Source of the DNA: Entrophospora sp. SA101
Taxonomy: Eukaryota; Glomeromycota; Glomeromycetes; Entrophosporales; Entrophosporaceae
Direction: 5' to 3'
Assembly (NCBI GenBank): GCA_958430865.1
Contig: CAUDNR010000604.1
Location: forward strand, 9,162-28,388
Length of the DNA: 19,227 bases
This document shows positions 1 to 9,502 of this stretch, piece by piece. The notes beneath the pieces were generated by a model, which was not told the DNA's origin, did not search any database, and saw only the letters and a list, made by a program, of their open reading frames with translations. A program made the translations under genes and the position numbers. Numbering within the stretch: position 1 is the stretch's first letter; every line of letters starts with the position of its first letter.

Positions 1-23
1 GAAAAATGTATGGTGTCCAAAAA

Positions 24-89
24 TTCTTTGAGGGCAAAGCTCTCAAAGAATGCTCTCCGCAGGAGCATTGGCTTCTTTACATGAAGAAG
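24..89. repeat. Cluster of three short hairpins
   Basis: Three inverted repeats lie side by side. Bases 24-35 pair with 39-50 (12 bp with one G-T wobble around an AAA loop; the outer 9 bp, TTCTTTGAG/CTCAAAGAA, are perfect). Bases 49-55 pair with 63-69 (AATGCTC/GAGCATT). A weaker arm pair TTCTT/AAGAA spans about 74-89. No ORF or RNA family is recognised, so this may be a fragment of a dispersed element whose remainder lies left of the window. Confidence 0.5.
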
Positions 90-300
90 GAAAATTTTTT
101 TTACCAATGTTATAACATTATATATATATTAATATATAAATAATTTTTTTAATTTGTATCACCATTAAAGGTCATGTGATATAAAAAATTTATTGCATTT
201 TTGAGCATAACTTACAATTCTGAGTTTTGATTATTTTTCCCAAAATTGGCCACGAGGCGCAGCAAGTTGCGGGGCTAGGTGGCTTGCACCATATACCTTT

Positions 301-383
301 ATTTGGATTGATGACCAGACATTGTGCCAATCTTAAGATTGGGATTAGTCTAAATTCGGACTAACAATTTTTGCTAATCCAAA
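301..383. repeat. Nested inverted repeat upstream of the tRNA
   Basis: Several inverted repeats are nested. The outer arms TTTGGATT (302-309) and AATCCAAA (376-383) enclose a perfect 16-bp palindrome CCAATCTTAAGATTGG (327-342), the pair TTAGTC/GACTAA (345-350 and 359-364) and GGATTAG/CTAATCC (342-348 and 374-380). It could be a foldback-element remnant or a local cruciform-forming sequence. The rest of 90-441 is AT-rich, with one GC-rich patch at about 249-290 and no gene that I can see. Confidence 0.45.
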
Positions 384-441
384 CCAAATTCTTAAATTAT
401 TTATATTAAATTATTTTGATTCCCCTAATCTCAAATGAATT

Positions 442-523
442 GGGGAGGTGGCCGAGCGGTCTAAGGCGCCACGTTAAGGCCGTGGTCTCGTAAGAGGCGT
501 GGGTTCGAATCCCACCCTCCTCA
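442..523 (+). tRNA. tRNA-Leu (anticodon AAG), no intron
   Basis: A full cloverleaf can be drawn. The acceptor stem is 442-448 with 516-522 (one G-T wobble at the second pair), with discriminator A at 523. The anticodon stem CCACG/CGTGG encloses a 7-nt loop with anticodon AAG at 476-478, which reads CUU (and CUC if A34 becomes inosine). A long variable arm (TCTCGTAAGAG) is typical of class II tRNAs such as Leu. The T arm is GTGGG/CCCAC with a TTCGAAT loop. The internal pol III promoter is present: the A box TGGCCGAGCGG at 449-459 and the B box GGTTCGAATCC at 502-512. CCA is not encoded, as expected in eukaryotes. Confidence 0.97.
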
Positions 524-536
524 TTATAAATCATTC

Positions 537-542
537 TTTTTT
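537..542 (+). terminator. RNA polymerase III terminator of tRNA-Leu
   Basis: A run of six T residues begins 14 nt after the tRNA 3' end, the usual pol III stop signal. A further T-rich stretch follows, so read-through would still terminate quickly. The rest of 543-767 is AT-rich spacer with no ORF or recognisable element. Confidence 0.8.
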
Positions 543-767
543 ATTTTTTAATATTTATATTTATGTGTTTACAAATATATGATAGATAATGTTGTTATAA
601 CTTCTTAAAGATCGTTAATAAAAGAATACATCAAAAATTGGCTTTTATTTTTTATTTTTTTTTTGATACATACATATATATATATAAAAGCATAAATATT
701 AATTGTTATATATAAATATTACTAAAAAATCTAAACAAATCTAAACAAATCACTTCTATTTGAATTT

Positions 768-3700
768 TCAAAATTTATTTGGAGTCATAGGAACATGTTC
801 CAATGTGTCATCCTCAGAAATAAATGCATGATTTGGTATTGAGAAATGACCAGAATTAGAACGTATAATTGCTGAGTTATTTGATTGTAAAGAATTATTA
901 CGTGAAGGGCTATTACCGTTAGTATTATTATAATTCTTATAATTATGTGAAGGTGATATCGAAGAATAAGGACCAGAATGATTTAAGGAATCTTGTGAAC
1001 TTTGATCTGTTGAAGTATTATAAGATGCTGATTTAAGACCCCTTTCTCTACGCATATTAGATGATGTTTTCCTAACGTTACGACGACGACTTACTACATT
1101 ATTAGTATTTGGCGAATTATTACCACTATTATAGTCACTGTTATTACCACTGTTATTACCACTGTTATAATTATAATTATTGCCATCGTCATTGTCATTG
1201 TTGAAAGTTGTTATAATTGGTGGCAATTTTCCAACAGCTTTGTTTTTACTGTGACCATCATTATTAATAGTATCAATTTTATCATTTTCGCTGACATCAG
1301 CATCATCATCATCGTCGTCAGTATTATTGTCTGATAATTTATTGTTGTTTTTAGAAATGACTCCTTCTTCTTCAACACTTTCCATAGAATTTATTGATGA
1401 CATAATTGTGACGGGAGAACCTCTAGGATTAGAAGTATCACTGCTATCACCAGCAGTATTATTAGTATTAGTAATTCTGGTTATGGAACTTTCACGAGAA
1501 TGTATTCCCTTTCCGCTAATAGTGGACCCGCCGCCAACACTGTCTCTAACATGATTTGACGATCGATTAGAAAGTGAAGAATCTCTGACATGATTTGATG
1601 ATGCTGATGATCTATTGGATCGAGAAGATCTATTTGATGCCAATGATTCTCTACTCCCAGATCGCTTCATCACCTCATCAACAAGACTCGATGATGATGT
1701 GTTGTTATTGGGATTTTTGAAAATGGTTTCATAGTGAAGTATTAGATCTTTGACTAGACGTTGGTTGTGTTTATCGTGAAGAAATACTGTGGATTCATTT
1801 GGTGGACGTAATAGAATGAATCCATAGATCTGTGCAAGTATTGTCGTATATGAATCATCAGCTTGCGTTGATACAATAAATCGGTGTAAATGTGATACAA
1901 ATGCTTCCAATGTGTGATAATTTCCTTCTGGTAACGAAGTATTTAACAAATTTGCTACAGATGATAATTTTGTCTGTTCATCTTGATCCTCTGGACCTAA
2001 TAACAATACCAAATTTTTGTTAATATTAATAACGATTTGACTGTTATAATTATTATAACAACTTACTTATTGAATATAACATTTTAACAGGTTCATAGAG
2101 CTCAAAAGTGAGAAGGCATTCTGGCAATTCCATAAAATATAATTTCAATATTCCAGCAACAATTGCTAAATCATATTCTCTTAATTTTTTTAATGTAATC
2201 TTTCCTCCTTTAAAATTATTAATATTATTAATTATTCTTTAAATGAACGAATGAGCGAATGAACGAACGAATAATATTGATTGATTAATTGATTAAGAGA
2301 GTATTTACCGTCATTTAGTTCTTCTCTCAGTGAATGAATTGATGCCAAGGGAACACTTGTTATCCATAAAAGTTTTTTATCTTTTAAAATGATATATTTT
2401 TAATTTATATTGTTAATAGTAATTAATTTAATATAAATAACTTATATGTCTCATATAATAAATCCAATCATATTCATACCATTATCACTCCAACTTGCCG
2501 ATCCTATCATCGAATGTCACAAGTATATTAATTTATTTATCTAGTTATTGTTACTTAATAAATGATAAATTTTTGTTTTATTGATTATTTACCTTTAGTA
2601 ATACAACTAAGGCATTTTGTGACAATCTGTGGAATAAATCTCAAATCATGTTTTGCTTTTTCTTCAAGTGGAACTCCAAATGTTTGATCTAATTCATCAA
2701 AAAAAAAAACAATTACTATTTATCTCCCAAAGTAAATAATATTTCGCCCGTATCATATTTACCATTAGCACTTCCACTATAATGATTATTATATAGAATA
2801 ACTTGAGGAATAAATGGGCCAGTTCGATATCTTTCAATCATAAACTGAATGTCATGTTCTGGTTTCAATGCTTCGTGATAAATAAGTAATTTTTCTGACA
2901 TTGATTGTATAGCTGATATTATACTACCAAAAGTTGCTGCATAATTTAGAAACGATACTTTGGATGTTTTGATACGATCTAATTCACTCTTTTCCAAGAA
3001 ACTCATATGATCTATCTAATTTATTACGATTATTGATTAAAATATTGATATAAAGTAATTAATATAAATAATATATATCTTTTAGAAATAACACATTATA
3101 TATATAATATACCATGCATTCTTCGAGATATAATCTTGTTCTGTCTAATCTTCTGACAGCATGTCTATAAGCCTCGTCTGCTTCATCTGCTTCTCTACGA
3201 GCTCGTTTATCAGGTGGCTGACTAGATGATGTAATAGTTGGGAAGCTCCAACCTTTTGTTTTGATAACTGTATCTTCTGTTTCCTTTAAATCAAATGATT
3301 TCTTCTTCCATTGAAAATATGACGAAGGACTCCCGGTAAATCTATTACCATATGCACCAACAAGTTTTATAAAACCTTGATCGGCCAAATCTTGCCCAAT
3401 ACTCTCAGCTTCACGCCAACTATCTGCAGTCGGATGATTTTCTTGTAACCATCTGGTAATATCTTCTCCGGAATAAACATCATTATACACTCCTAAAAAA
3501 GGTATCCGAACTTCTTGTGACTCAATCTCATCTCTCATACGTTCTAAAAATTTCATTATCTCTAGCTCGGTAAATGCCTGATCACCAAGCACAACTGCTG
3601 CCTTCATGCTTGCTTGTTGTTCCTTTTCTTGTTGTTTTCCCTTATCTGAAGTTATTTCCAACTTTTGCCTTTCCTCTGCTTCTCGATCTGCCTTCTCTTT

Positions 3701-4269
3701 TAATTCATCGGCAATCTGACATTTTGTGACATAACTAACGCGTGCCTTTTCAACCTCAGCGCTCATTTTATCAAATAATTTCAAATAGCCAGTTATCTCC
3801 TCATTACTTGATTTCAATCTTTTATTATGCTCTTCCGAATACTTCAGCAACGGTTGAAGCACTAAATCATATATGCTTCCTGCAAGCTCCAAATGTGACT
3901 CGCCTAATTTTCCACATTCACTTTTCACCGTCTCAAATGAACGCCTTAAAGATGCTCCGTCATCACGAAGAAATCCATCTTTACGACTGCTCGACTTTGA
4001 CAAGTCACATAATCTTTTTCCATATGTTTCTTCTACGGAAATTCTTTCCTAGATAAACATATCGATCGATATAAACTCAATTAAGAAAATTAATTAATTG
4101 ATTATTAATTAGTTAATGTACAAACCCTTAAGAATGTTATTATCTCTTCATTTTCTACTTTTCCTTGTTCGAGTTTATCATAAAGGATGTTCATCCCAGT
4201 AGCATAATGATCAGTTGTCCAAAACGAATTATCAAATCTTAAGCTTTGACCAGCTAATGTTGCTGCCAT
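768..4269 (-). CDS. RGD2: F-BAR / DEP / RhoGAP protein, Rgd2/Rga8-like Rho GTPase-activating protein
   Basis: Hand-spliced in eight exons (4269-4126, 4048-3113, 3015-2763, 2715-2593, 2503-2480, 2380-2309, 2207-2067, 1996-768), all with GT-AG introns of 47-101 nt, giving one open frame of 973 aa. The protein should bind curved or phosphoinositide-rich membrane and stimulate GTP hydrolysis by Rho/Cdc42-type GTPases in polarity and wall control. An FCH/F-BAR start (MAATLAGQ, then ERISVEETYGKRL at residues 49-61) leads into long charged helices. A DEP domain sits at about 212-295, and F-BAR-like helices resume after it. RhoGAP covers about 455-656, with the FGVPLEE entry motif and the late motif IVAGILKLYFMELPE. 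The last 310 residues are Ser/Asn-rich low complexity. The arginine-finger loop is atypical (LLWITSVPL where G-I-Y-R-V-S-G is usual). Exon 5 (24 nt) can be skipped in frame. Intron 3 (2762-2716, 47 nt) is needed to avoid a stop. The ATG at 4269 follows an AT-rich leader. Family assignment is firm; exon 5 is the weakest point. Confidence 0.9.
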
Positions 4270-5839
4270 CTTTAATATTAAATTTAATTTAATTAATTAA
4301 TTTCTAGTAATATTTATTGTTAAAGGAAAAAATTATTTTTTATGCTTGTAACACAAATTTGTCATAATTTCTTATTTTGTATACTAACTAATACTAAATA
4401 AATTTATCCCCGTTCTTTGTTTTTTTGATTTGGTAGAGGTTTATCCTAAATTTATCCTAAAATATACAATTTAAAAATCGAACTAACAATATAAATTTAC
4501 ATTTGGCAGAAACAAAAAGGCTGCTAAGAATAATTATTTTCAAACCAACCAATACGCTTCCTGGAAGAAAGTACCCGAACCTTGTTTTTATTAATATTAA
4601 TTGCGCAAAATTTATACAATAAAAAAATATATAAAAAATATCATGAGTCCTGCATGTACAACTTTAATTACATAAAAGAAAAATGTACTTCTCCTTGTTG
4701 GATCATTTCTTCAAATCAATCCGCAAATCCATTTCTTTTTGGATTGATTTCCGAGTTTCTTTGCAGCACCCATTAAATCCCGACTATCCATCCCAAAAAT
4801 ACTCAATCAGGGCCTAAAAACTGTAATTCGGTTAGCTCCTCATTTTTTGTCATTTTTTAAATAATGACAGCTTATTTATTTTTAATTACTAGTCTCCATG
4901 AAAAAAAGTTCACGATTTTATTGCAATTAGGTTTTTTTAATTGAAATTTTACAACATTGGGAAGTAGATAAAATTTCATATGGCATGGTCGTTGCTGCGC
5001 CACGAGTTCTAATTTCAAAAAATGGCGTTTTCGTGGTTCGTTTAAAAAAATGAATTTTAAATACTTAACTGGGCCATGAAAATGTTCACCTGGGCGAAGA
5101 ATGTGATGCAACTCAAAACTAATTAAAGATTTAGTCACTCTTTCAATAACGAATATTAATAATAAATAGTAATAATAATAATAATAAAAGGAGCCGGCCA
5201 AAAAAACCTAACCGGGTACCGGCCCAGCCCGGGTCCAACCTCTACCATAGACGAATAGTTTTACCTTCAGGTGTTGAAACCAATATAACGCCCTAATCAT
5301 TTAACTCCTTTCTTTATCTTTTCTGCCGATCATTAATATTTGTTTGTCCTTCCATATTTTTTCTAATACTAATACTAATATTAAGTATCAAGTTATTTCT
5401 TTAGTCGAAAACGTCTTTTACAATTTTCTTTCGGTTCTCCTTGTGAATTCGCCAAGTTTTTATGTTTAGTTGTATCGTTATATTATTTCATTATTTTTCG
5501 ATCTTCTTTGCAAGACTTTGCTTTTCTCTTTTCCCTTAGTATTAGTATAGTAAAAGATGAATATTCAGCCGACATCCTTTTGAATTTTGATCGTTTGAGA
5601 TCAAACCTTTAATTTACAAACTCTCATCAATATTTTTTTTAAATCTTTGATTCCAATTTTGTTTAGTTATCCATACTATTTCTTTGTTATTCTTCCAGTT
5701 TATTGAAAAGAACTGTATAGTTTATAATTGAAGGTTCTATGATATTTCCATAATCCTGAGAACATTTCTTGTTTGTAATAGTTGTCAAAATCACTTCATA
5801 TTATCTATTTACTCATAATTATATAATTATAAAAATCCA
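4270..5839. other. AT-rich intergenic region with promoter of the RhoGAP gene and possible transposon remnants
   Basis: This 1.5 kb stretch has no coding signal that I trust. The part next to 4270 should contain the promoter and leader of the - strand RhoGAP gene, but no clear TATA or upstream motif stands out from the AT-rich background. An 11-bp motif TGGTAGAGGTT at 4431-4441 recurs inverted at 5237-5247, possibly the ends of an old 0.8 kb element, although no target-site duplication is evident. A short (AAT)n run precedes a GC-rich patch near 5190-5236. From 5250 to 5840 the + strand is T-rich and featureless. Confidence 0.5.
5191..5236. repeat. GC-rich palindromic patch, possible end of a dispersed element
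   Basis: In surroundings that are mostly A and T, this segment is strongly GC-rich. It holds several small palindromes in a row (GCCGGC near 5193, GGTACC at 5215-5220 inside CCGGGTACCGG, and CCCGGG at 5228-5233). It adjoins the inverted copy of TGGTAGAGGTT at 5237-5247. The abrupt composition change suggests an inserted element or its terminus rather than host spacer. No transposase coding is seen beside it. Confidence 0.4.
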
Positions 5840-6004
5840 ATGAATAACCATAAATTCTTTTCGTATAATAGCAGTGATGACGGCGATTATGAATTCATGA
5901 CTCATCATTCTAGTTTAAAATCAATTACTTTTAGCAAAACAATCAAACAAAAAAAATTTTTAAAAAAAGGGACCATAATATATGTCTTCTTTTTTTTTTT
6001 TTAA
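5840..6004 (+). CDS. Doubtful small ORF, 54 aa
   Basis: ATG at 5840 opens a 54-codon frame (MNNHKFFSYNSSDDGDYEF at the start) that runs into poly-T, giving a terminal FFFFF and a TAA at 6002-6004. The first 40 codons have a mixed, protein-like composition, but the end is simple sequence and I recognise no domain. It lies tail to tail with the nucleoporin relic, whose old stop is at 6040, only 36 nt away. It could be the first exon of a lost gene or chance. Confidence 0.2.
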   Translation: MNNHKFFSYNSSDDGDYEFMTHHSSLKSITFSKTIKQKKFLKKGTIIYVFFFFF

Positions 6005-6234
6005 AGACTTTAATTATTCTTTTATAAAAAATAGTGATCCTACAAATTCAAACTTTTTGGTCTTTCTTGTGCTTCCTGTATTTTACTTGTTGTCTCTTCA
6101 ATAAGTCCTGTCCTAATAAAGTACGTGATTAATTGATGATGATCGAATAATCATCAAAAAAAATGTCGAATTTATTCTTACTCTTTGTCTAAAGCAGCTT
6201 CGACTTTGTGTAATTGACTTCCAGTAAGTGAATG

Positions 6235-6280
6235 AATTTCATTAGAATTAGAATTAGAATTTCATTAGAATTAGAATTAG
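6235..6280. repeat. 23-bp direct tandem duplication inside the nucleoporin relic
   Basis: The unit at 6235-6257 is repeated exactly at 6258-6280. It contains an internal AATTAG hexamer repeat that may have promoted slippage. The unit is 23 nt, not a multiple of three. On the - strand it converts the Ser-Asn repeat before a Glu-Ile-His stretch into a shifted frame, and deleting one copy restores continuity with the downstream Leu-Thr-Gly-Ser segment. Confidence 0.9.
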
Positions 6281-8135
6281 AAAAAATAGAACGACTTGAT
6301 TTTGAATGATTTGATTTTGACTGATCATATTTAGTATCTTTAAAACAAAAAATTATATATAAAAAAAGTTACCCGTTTCACTTTAGCCTTCAAACCATTT
6401 TCACCATTTAAATCATCTTGAACTCGATTTAGCATATCAAAATATTCATTTTCAAATTCTCCAAAAATTGGATTTGATTGAATTATTCTTTTTTGAAGAA
6501 TTCGATTGGCCTTACTTCTAGAAGAGTATGTTTTTGTTTAATTTGTTTTACATGATCATCCAATTATGAATGAATAAGTTTATTCTCTTCCATGGCACTT
6601 TTAAGATTCTGTAAAGATCTGCTTGATGTTTTATCATTTGAAATTGAAATTTTATCCTTAAAATAAAAAATAACTCGAGTAAGTTAGTTAAATAACATAC
6701 ATACATGTAAAAGAATGTATTAATTAGCGTGTGAGCAGAAGATTTAATTGGTATGATTTCATTAACAGTTGTTAATGAAATTCTTCTTATCAATTCACTA
6801 TTGACCCTATCAAATTCTTTAGATAATTGTTTATTACGATTTTGTAACAAAAGAAGACTTGGTTTGAGTTAATCCTTGAGAAGTTAGAACCTGTTGTAGT
6901 TTGGTGGAAATTCTAATTTATCTGTTTCAGGAAATCCCATACTTTTTAAACGAATAATATCATCAATTGACAATTTAATCGGTGCAGTTCTACTCTCTAA
7001 GGAAACCCTCTCAGTTGTAGCGTGGAAGTTAATATCAGAATCAAGTATTCTAAATGAGCATTATCAACTGCCATTAAACCTAATAAAGGATCTGGTTTAC
7101 TGTTAAAATATAATATATAGTAATAGGTTAAACATATATATTTACTTTAAATATTTATTAAATGGAATATTTAAAATAAAAGTTACCTGGGAATTACACA
7201 AGCAATCCAACTAACTTCTGATTTTTTTGATTTTCAAAGAATTATCCCACCGATAAACCATTATTATCATCCTTATTATTATTATCACTAATATTATTAT
7301 TTTTATTATTGTCATCAACAGTTGAGATAATTTCTTCCAAATGTTTTAACCAATTACCAAGTTGAATTGCATAAATACCTGCAAAATGACACACATAAAA
7401 CATGTCTTTATATTAAGGGTCCTTAATAGAATTGGAATGATTTAATGAAGTTGTAATTCTATTTGAGAAGGAACTATTTGAAATTGGTACAACAAACCTT
7501 TTAATAAATCCTAAATCAATGCTTTCATATAATAAAAGAACAGAAAGATCGATGAATTCATGTGATCCTTAATAAAATAAATAAATTTGTATGTAATAAA
7601 AATTATTAATGTTATAAATATTATTTATTAATTATATTTTATTTCCAATAAAAAGCTATCTGATAAAATAATAATATACCTGAATTTTTCAAAACGCTTC
7701 AATTTTATCAACTTCAAGAAAAATATCCAATCTACCACTACTAGAAGCTATGACAATTATACTAGTAGATTGGTTATTCAAATGGATTATATCACTAGCA
7801 TCAAAGGGTGATGTGATAATTCCAAAGGATTTGACCTCATTGCAAATGGTCCTTGTAACAATAAATCATTTTGAACATTTGCAGGAGAAGAAATTTTTTA
7901 CCTTGTATGATGATGGTGATGGTGATGGAAGTTTACTAATTTGTTGAAAAACATCACAAATCCATCTGTATTGCAAATGATATTGATTATCATATATTCG
8001 AAGATTTGAATCAGACGGTAGACGTTTTTTGGCTTCATATTTTTTAAAAATTATACAGCTAATTGTTCAATAAGTATCCTACAACTAAAGCTTTAGTTCA
8101 TTAAATTGTTATATTATTAATAGTTAGATTGATTT

Positions 8136-8190
8136 ATAAATAAATAAATAAATAAATGATTGATTGATTGATTGATTGATAAATAAATCA
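8136..8190. repeat. Tetranucleotide microsatellite (AAAT)n and (GATT)n
   Basis: A run of TAAA units passes directly into about six GATT units and then back to TAAA. It lies in what was an intron of the nucleoporin relic, between the exon ending near 8234 and the next coding segment near 8060. It is simple sequence with no coding role. Confidence 0.85.
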
Positions 8191-9502
8191 AATTAATACA
8201 TTAGTGTTTTGCAATAGAAAAAAGCTTCTTACCAATTTTTTGATACTATTGGACACATCACATAAACATCTCCATTATTAAATAAAACACATACAATAAA
8301 ATTAGACCAGCCCTTATCACCTTGACCAAAACTAAAGGAAATTGCTTTTGATGTTTCAGTGCCAAAAGAAAAAGCCTTTTCTGGGTTTTCACTGAAACAA
8401 AATTTTTGTTCTGGTTCATTACAATTAGATATATTGTACATTCTATTATTTTTACAGATAAATAAAGAGTAAATAAATTTAAATAAAATAATAAAATTTG
8501 ATTTTTTTATAATAAATAATCATATAAATAAATGTAATATATTGCCTTAGTATTGCATCTTTAGTCAAAACCAATAAATGAGACATGCTAGTTAATGGAT
8601 GCCATAATACCTTTGAAATAGGGCCTGATCCCTTCCATATGATGAAAAGATCCAATTAGATATGTTCTATTTATTTTGATAATTATTGTATAAATATCAA
8701 ATAATTTTTCAAATATATAAAAGTAGTTATCAGTAAATAAATATGCTAATGAATTAAATAACCATATAAAGTAAAATCTTAATGATATTTGTGCTTTATT
8801 TTGTGACTTTGATATAATAAAATTTAGCTAGTGGAAACGAATTACCACCGATTCATAATCACCAACAACAGGATCACTTTTACTTTTTCTTTAAAATTTA
8901 ATACTAAAGATCTAATTTTAAATTTAACCTTTGGTGTATTAAGTATTATATATTTAACGTTTGACATCCATTTTGGTATACGATGATAATTAACCTTATC
9001 ATCATGATTGTCATCATTGTCATTACTAATATCATTATCATTGTCAGAAATTTTCACACAATTCATTATTCTCACTTGCATGTTGCCAAGCATCATTAAA
9101 CTCCCATATTTAATATTCATATTTCAGATCCTACAGCTACTATAAGATTATTTTCCTCAATGACTATACATGATTGTTTTCTTTTTGGTTTTCCATAATT
9201 CTCCGATCCTATTATTGCTTTTTATTTTTTTGGTTGGAAAGATAATTTTTTAAAATTTTTATTTTTTGTTTATAGAGACAAGTTGATTTACCAATTGTAT
9301 TTGCTAATTTTACACTGTCAGAATATAAAAAATCGGATGGCCATTAATATAATCCAACCAATTTAAATTTTTATTCAATTAATTATATAATTAAATTAGT
9401 TTTTATTAATGAAGAAAACAATGTGATCTTTGGTAAATGTAAAATTTTTGTCACATGATAATTTTGTATTATTAAATAAATATTTAAGAAGTGTATATCT
9501 TT

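Larger units (their letters stand above)
6040..9375 (-). pseudogene. NUP88: Decayed nucleoporin gene, Nup88/Nup82 family
   Basis: Read on the - strand, the segments follow Nup88/Nup82 order. They are an N-terminal WLDYINGHPI (9360), VAVGSEI (about 9125), WHPLTSMSHLLVLTKDA (about 8590), ISFSFGQGDKGW and NNGDVYVMCPIV (8240-8330), GRLDIFLEVDKIEA (about 7700), YESIDLG (about 7530), MFYVCHFAGIYAIQL (about 7370), then coiled-coil pieces and a C-terminal EETTSKIQEAQ (about 6075). This family forms the cytoplasmic-face Nup82/Nup88 complex, with a beta-propeller and coiled coils. The gene cannot be translated. In-frame stops occur at 9119-9117, 7415-7413 and 6566-6564. Frame jumps occur at homopolymers such as 9327-9332 and 8630-8632, and elsewhere. 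A 23-bp tandem duplication at 6235-6280 breaks the last part, and no start codon precedes WLDYI. One intron donor near 8560 reads GC. Intron positions are still visible, so this is a decayed gene, not a processed copy. Both neighbours are intact. Wholesale sequencing error is an alternative but does not explain the duplication easily. Confidence 0.85.

Noticed and set aside
1327..1554. 75-codon + strand ORF
   Set aside because: It is antisense to the Ser/Asn-rich tail exon of the RhoGAP gene; low-complexity codons leave the opposite strand open.
2716..2762. Apparent C-terminal end of a protein at GEILFTLGDK followed by a stop
   Set aside because: This is a 47-nt intron with GTAAAT donor and AAATAG acceptor; removing it joins the F-BAR exon in frame to the FGVPLEE start of RhoGAP.
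3742..4056. 104-codon + strand ORF
   Set aside because: It is antisense to the F-BAR exon, which has clear family motifs and correct splice sites.
256..5001. Shared 10-mer GGCGCAGCAA at 256-265 and, inverted, at 4992-5001
   Set aside because: The match is only ten bases, with no extended similarity on either side; not enough to call a repeat family.
4872..5201. 109-codon - strand ORF starting with a poly-Tyr run
   Set aside because: Its start is translated (AAT)n repeat, it crosses the GC-rich patch edge, and it shows no recognisable domain. It may include old transposon sequence but is not a supportable gene.
7750..7947. 65-codon + strand ORF
   Set aside because: It is antisense to legible nucleoporin coding (GPFAMR, DIIHL, LEVDKIEA) on the minus strand.
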